64,000 nt of DNA from Agelaius tricolor (lineage: Eukaryota > Chordata > Aves > Passeriformes > Icteridae), in NCBI GenBank assembly GCA_023055355.1, contig JALJCS010000001.1:73139381-73203380 (forward strand). The letters are read 5' to 3'. The notes under the pieces were generated by a model. That model had not been told where the DNA came from and made no database searches. It saw only the letters and a list, made by a program, of their open reading frames with translations. Positions within the stretch are counted from its first letter, which is position 1. Every line of letters starts with the position of its first letter. Made by a program: the position numbers and the translations under genes. Below, piece after piece: positions 63,263 through 64,000 of the stretch.

Positions 63263-63640
63263 CTCTGTTCCCAGTTTTGAGCAGTGCACAGTAACAGATG
63301 GACCAATTGGAGGGAGTCCAGCAGAGTGAGTGCTAGTAATCCACAGATGTAGAAAACATGACCTTTAAGGTGAGATTGGAGGAATTTGTTTTGCTTAGCC
63401 TAAAGATGAAAATACTGAGTAGGATGTGGTAACAGTGCTCTCTAGGACTGCCAGCAAAAGGAAAGAAATAATCAGTTCCCTGTGTCCACAGACATGACAG
63501 GAAATAATAGCTTAAAATGTAGCATGGGTTATTGAGGTAAGACATTAGATAAAAGCATGTCACTCTAATGATAGAACAAGTCTCTGTCTGGAATGATTTA
63601 GATATAGCAGATCCTGACTTTGGACCAGGGCTGGATAAGA
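63263..63640 (+). mobile_element. Ancient CR1-type LINE, 3' region
   Basis: A heavily diverged but collinear copy of an old CR1 shared by birds, crocodiles and turtles. It shows 'ctgttcccagttttgagcag', 'ggagggagtccagcagag', TAGAAAACATGACCTTTAAG, 'gaggaatttgttttgcttagcctaaagatgaaaata', 'tcagttccctgtgtccacagacatgacaggaaataatagcttaaaatg', 'gaggtaagacattagataaa' and 'gtctggaatgatttagatatagcagatcctgac'. The terminal repeat is not preserved. The 159-codon open frame on the minus strand (63333-63812) lies antisense over this element and is not a gene. Confidence 0.72.
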
Positions 63641-63894
63641 CAAAATTCTCAGCCAGAGATATGTTCCTTTGTGGTGAAAGCATTACTGCAGCAAATGAGG
63701 CATGAAGCACCTCTCTGTCCCAGAAGTCACACACTTGAAATGAGGCACGAAATAAAATGTGAGCTAAAAAGTTGGAAGTCACTGGAATAGTTGATGGCAA
63801 GGGTCCTTTCAAAGCCCTCTTTCTCTGAATTTGGAATGGGTTTTTACATAACTTGATTAGGAGTGCTTATCAAACCTGATTTTCTTTTAAAACA
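63641..63894. other. Spacer between two CR1 pieces
   Basis: No feature recognised. Confidence 0.45.
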
Positions 63895-64000
63895 AGGTAA
63901 CCTGCTTGATCAAGAGAAGCCAGTTGATGGAATCTCTTTGGATTTCGGTAAATCTTTCTATATGTCTCTCACAGGATCCTTCTGGACAGCACTCAGCTGT
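63895..64000 (+). mobile_element. CR1 LINE reverse-transcriptase fragment, cut by the window end
   Basis: Translated in the frame starting near 63928, it reads PVDGISLDFGKSFYMSLTG. This parallels the CR1 ORF2 reverse-transcriptase segment 'vdviyLDFsKAFDtVsH', with Asp-Phe-x-Lys-x-Phe retained. The preceding 'ggtaacctgcttgatcaag' fits the usual upstream nucleotides. The match is short and decayed, and the catalytic YxDD motif would lie beyond the window. Because the RT region comes after the CR1 3' region at 63263-63640 in the same orientation, it belongs to a separate insertion. Confidence 0.6.

Noticed and set aside
63333..63812. Longest open frame (159 codons, minus strand)
   Set aside because: It lies antisense across an ancient CR1 3' region and shows no recognisable domain, so it is best explained by chance.

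Overview
The window looks like a gene-poor stretch of a bird nuclear genome, either intergenic or deep intronic. The main evidence is several CR1 LINE 3' ends carrying the avian CR1 3'-terminal repeat ATTCTATGATTCTATGA. Two LTRs are of the ERVK-like type I know from neoavian birds. Other support comes from very old amniote repeats (MIR-like SINEs and an ancient CR1) and AT-rich single-copy DNA between them. I would guess Neoaves, but the bird order cannot be fixed from this sequence. Family assignments rest on remembered consensus sequences, not on a search.

No protein-coding gene, rRNA, tRNA, CRISPR array or operon-like arrangement can be supported. Open reading frames are all short (longest 159 codons), lack recognisable domains, and several lie over transposable elements. 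Possible exons are listed only as weak candidates: a 21-nt microexon-like segment at 8051-8071 and a 188-nt open segment followed by a good donor at 34494-34681.

Layout. 1-13.3 kb: almost entirely single-copy AT-rich DNA with old MIR-like fragments and small tandem duplications. 13.4-14 kb: two CR1 fragments in opposite orientation. 17.8-19.9 kb: ancient repeats and one good CR1 copy. 20-26.4 kb: single-copy DNA with a TA microsatellite, a quasi-palindrome and a MIR. 26.4-26.8 kb: two CR1 copies abutting head to head. 28.1-29 kb: repeat-free DNA with two octamer motifs, a candidate conserved regulatory block. 30.66-31.54 kb: a CR1 split by a 544-bp solo LTR flanked by a near-perfect 5-bp target duplication. 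38.6-42.8 kb: two separate ERVK-like solo LTRs in the same orientation, the first flanked by a perfect 5-bp duplication (AGCAA), with a CR1 tail between them. 48.5-49.15 kb: a second candidate conserved non-coding block. 51.4-55.2 kb: a long CR1 3' fragment, a perfect 13-bp hairpin within a direct duplication, and another CR1. 55.2-63.2 kb: mostly single-copy DNA. 63.26-64 kb: an ancient CR1 3' region, then a CR1 reverse-transcriptase fragment running off the window.

The mobile elements are all broken: 5'-truncated LINEs and solo LTRs without internal retroviral genes. I found no convincing new biological system. The observations most worth a second look are the nested LTR-in-CR1 insertion, the hairpin/duplication at 52.1 kb, and the two possible conserved non-coding blocks.
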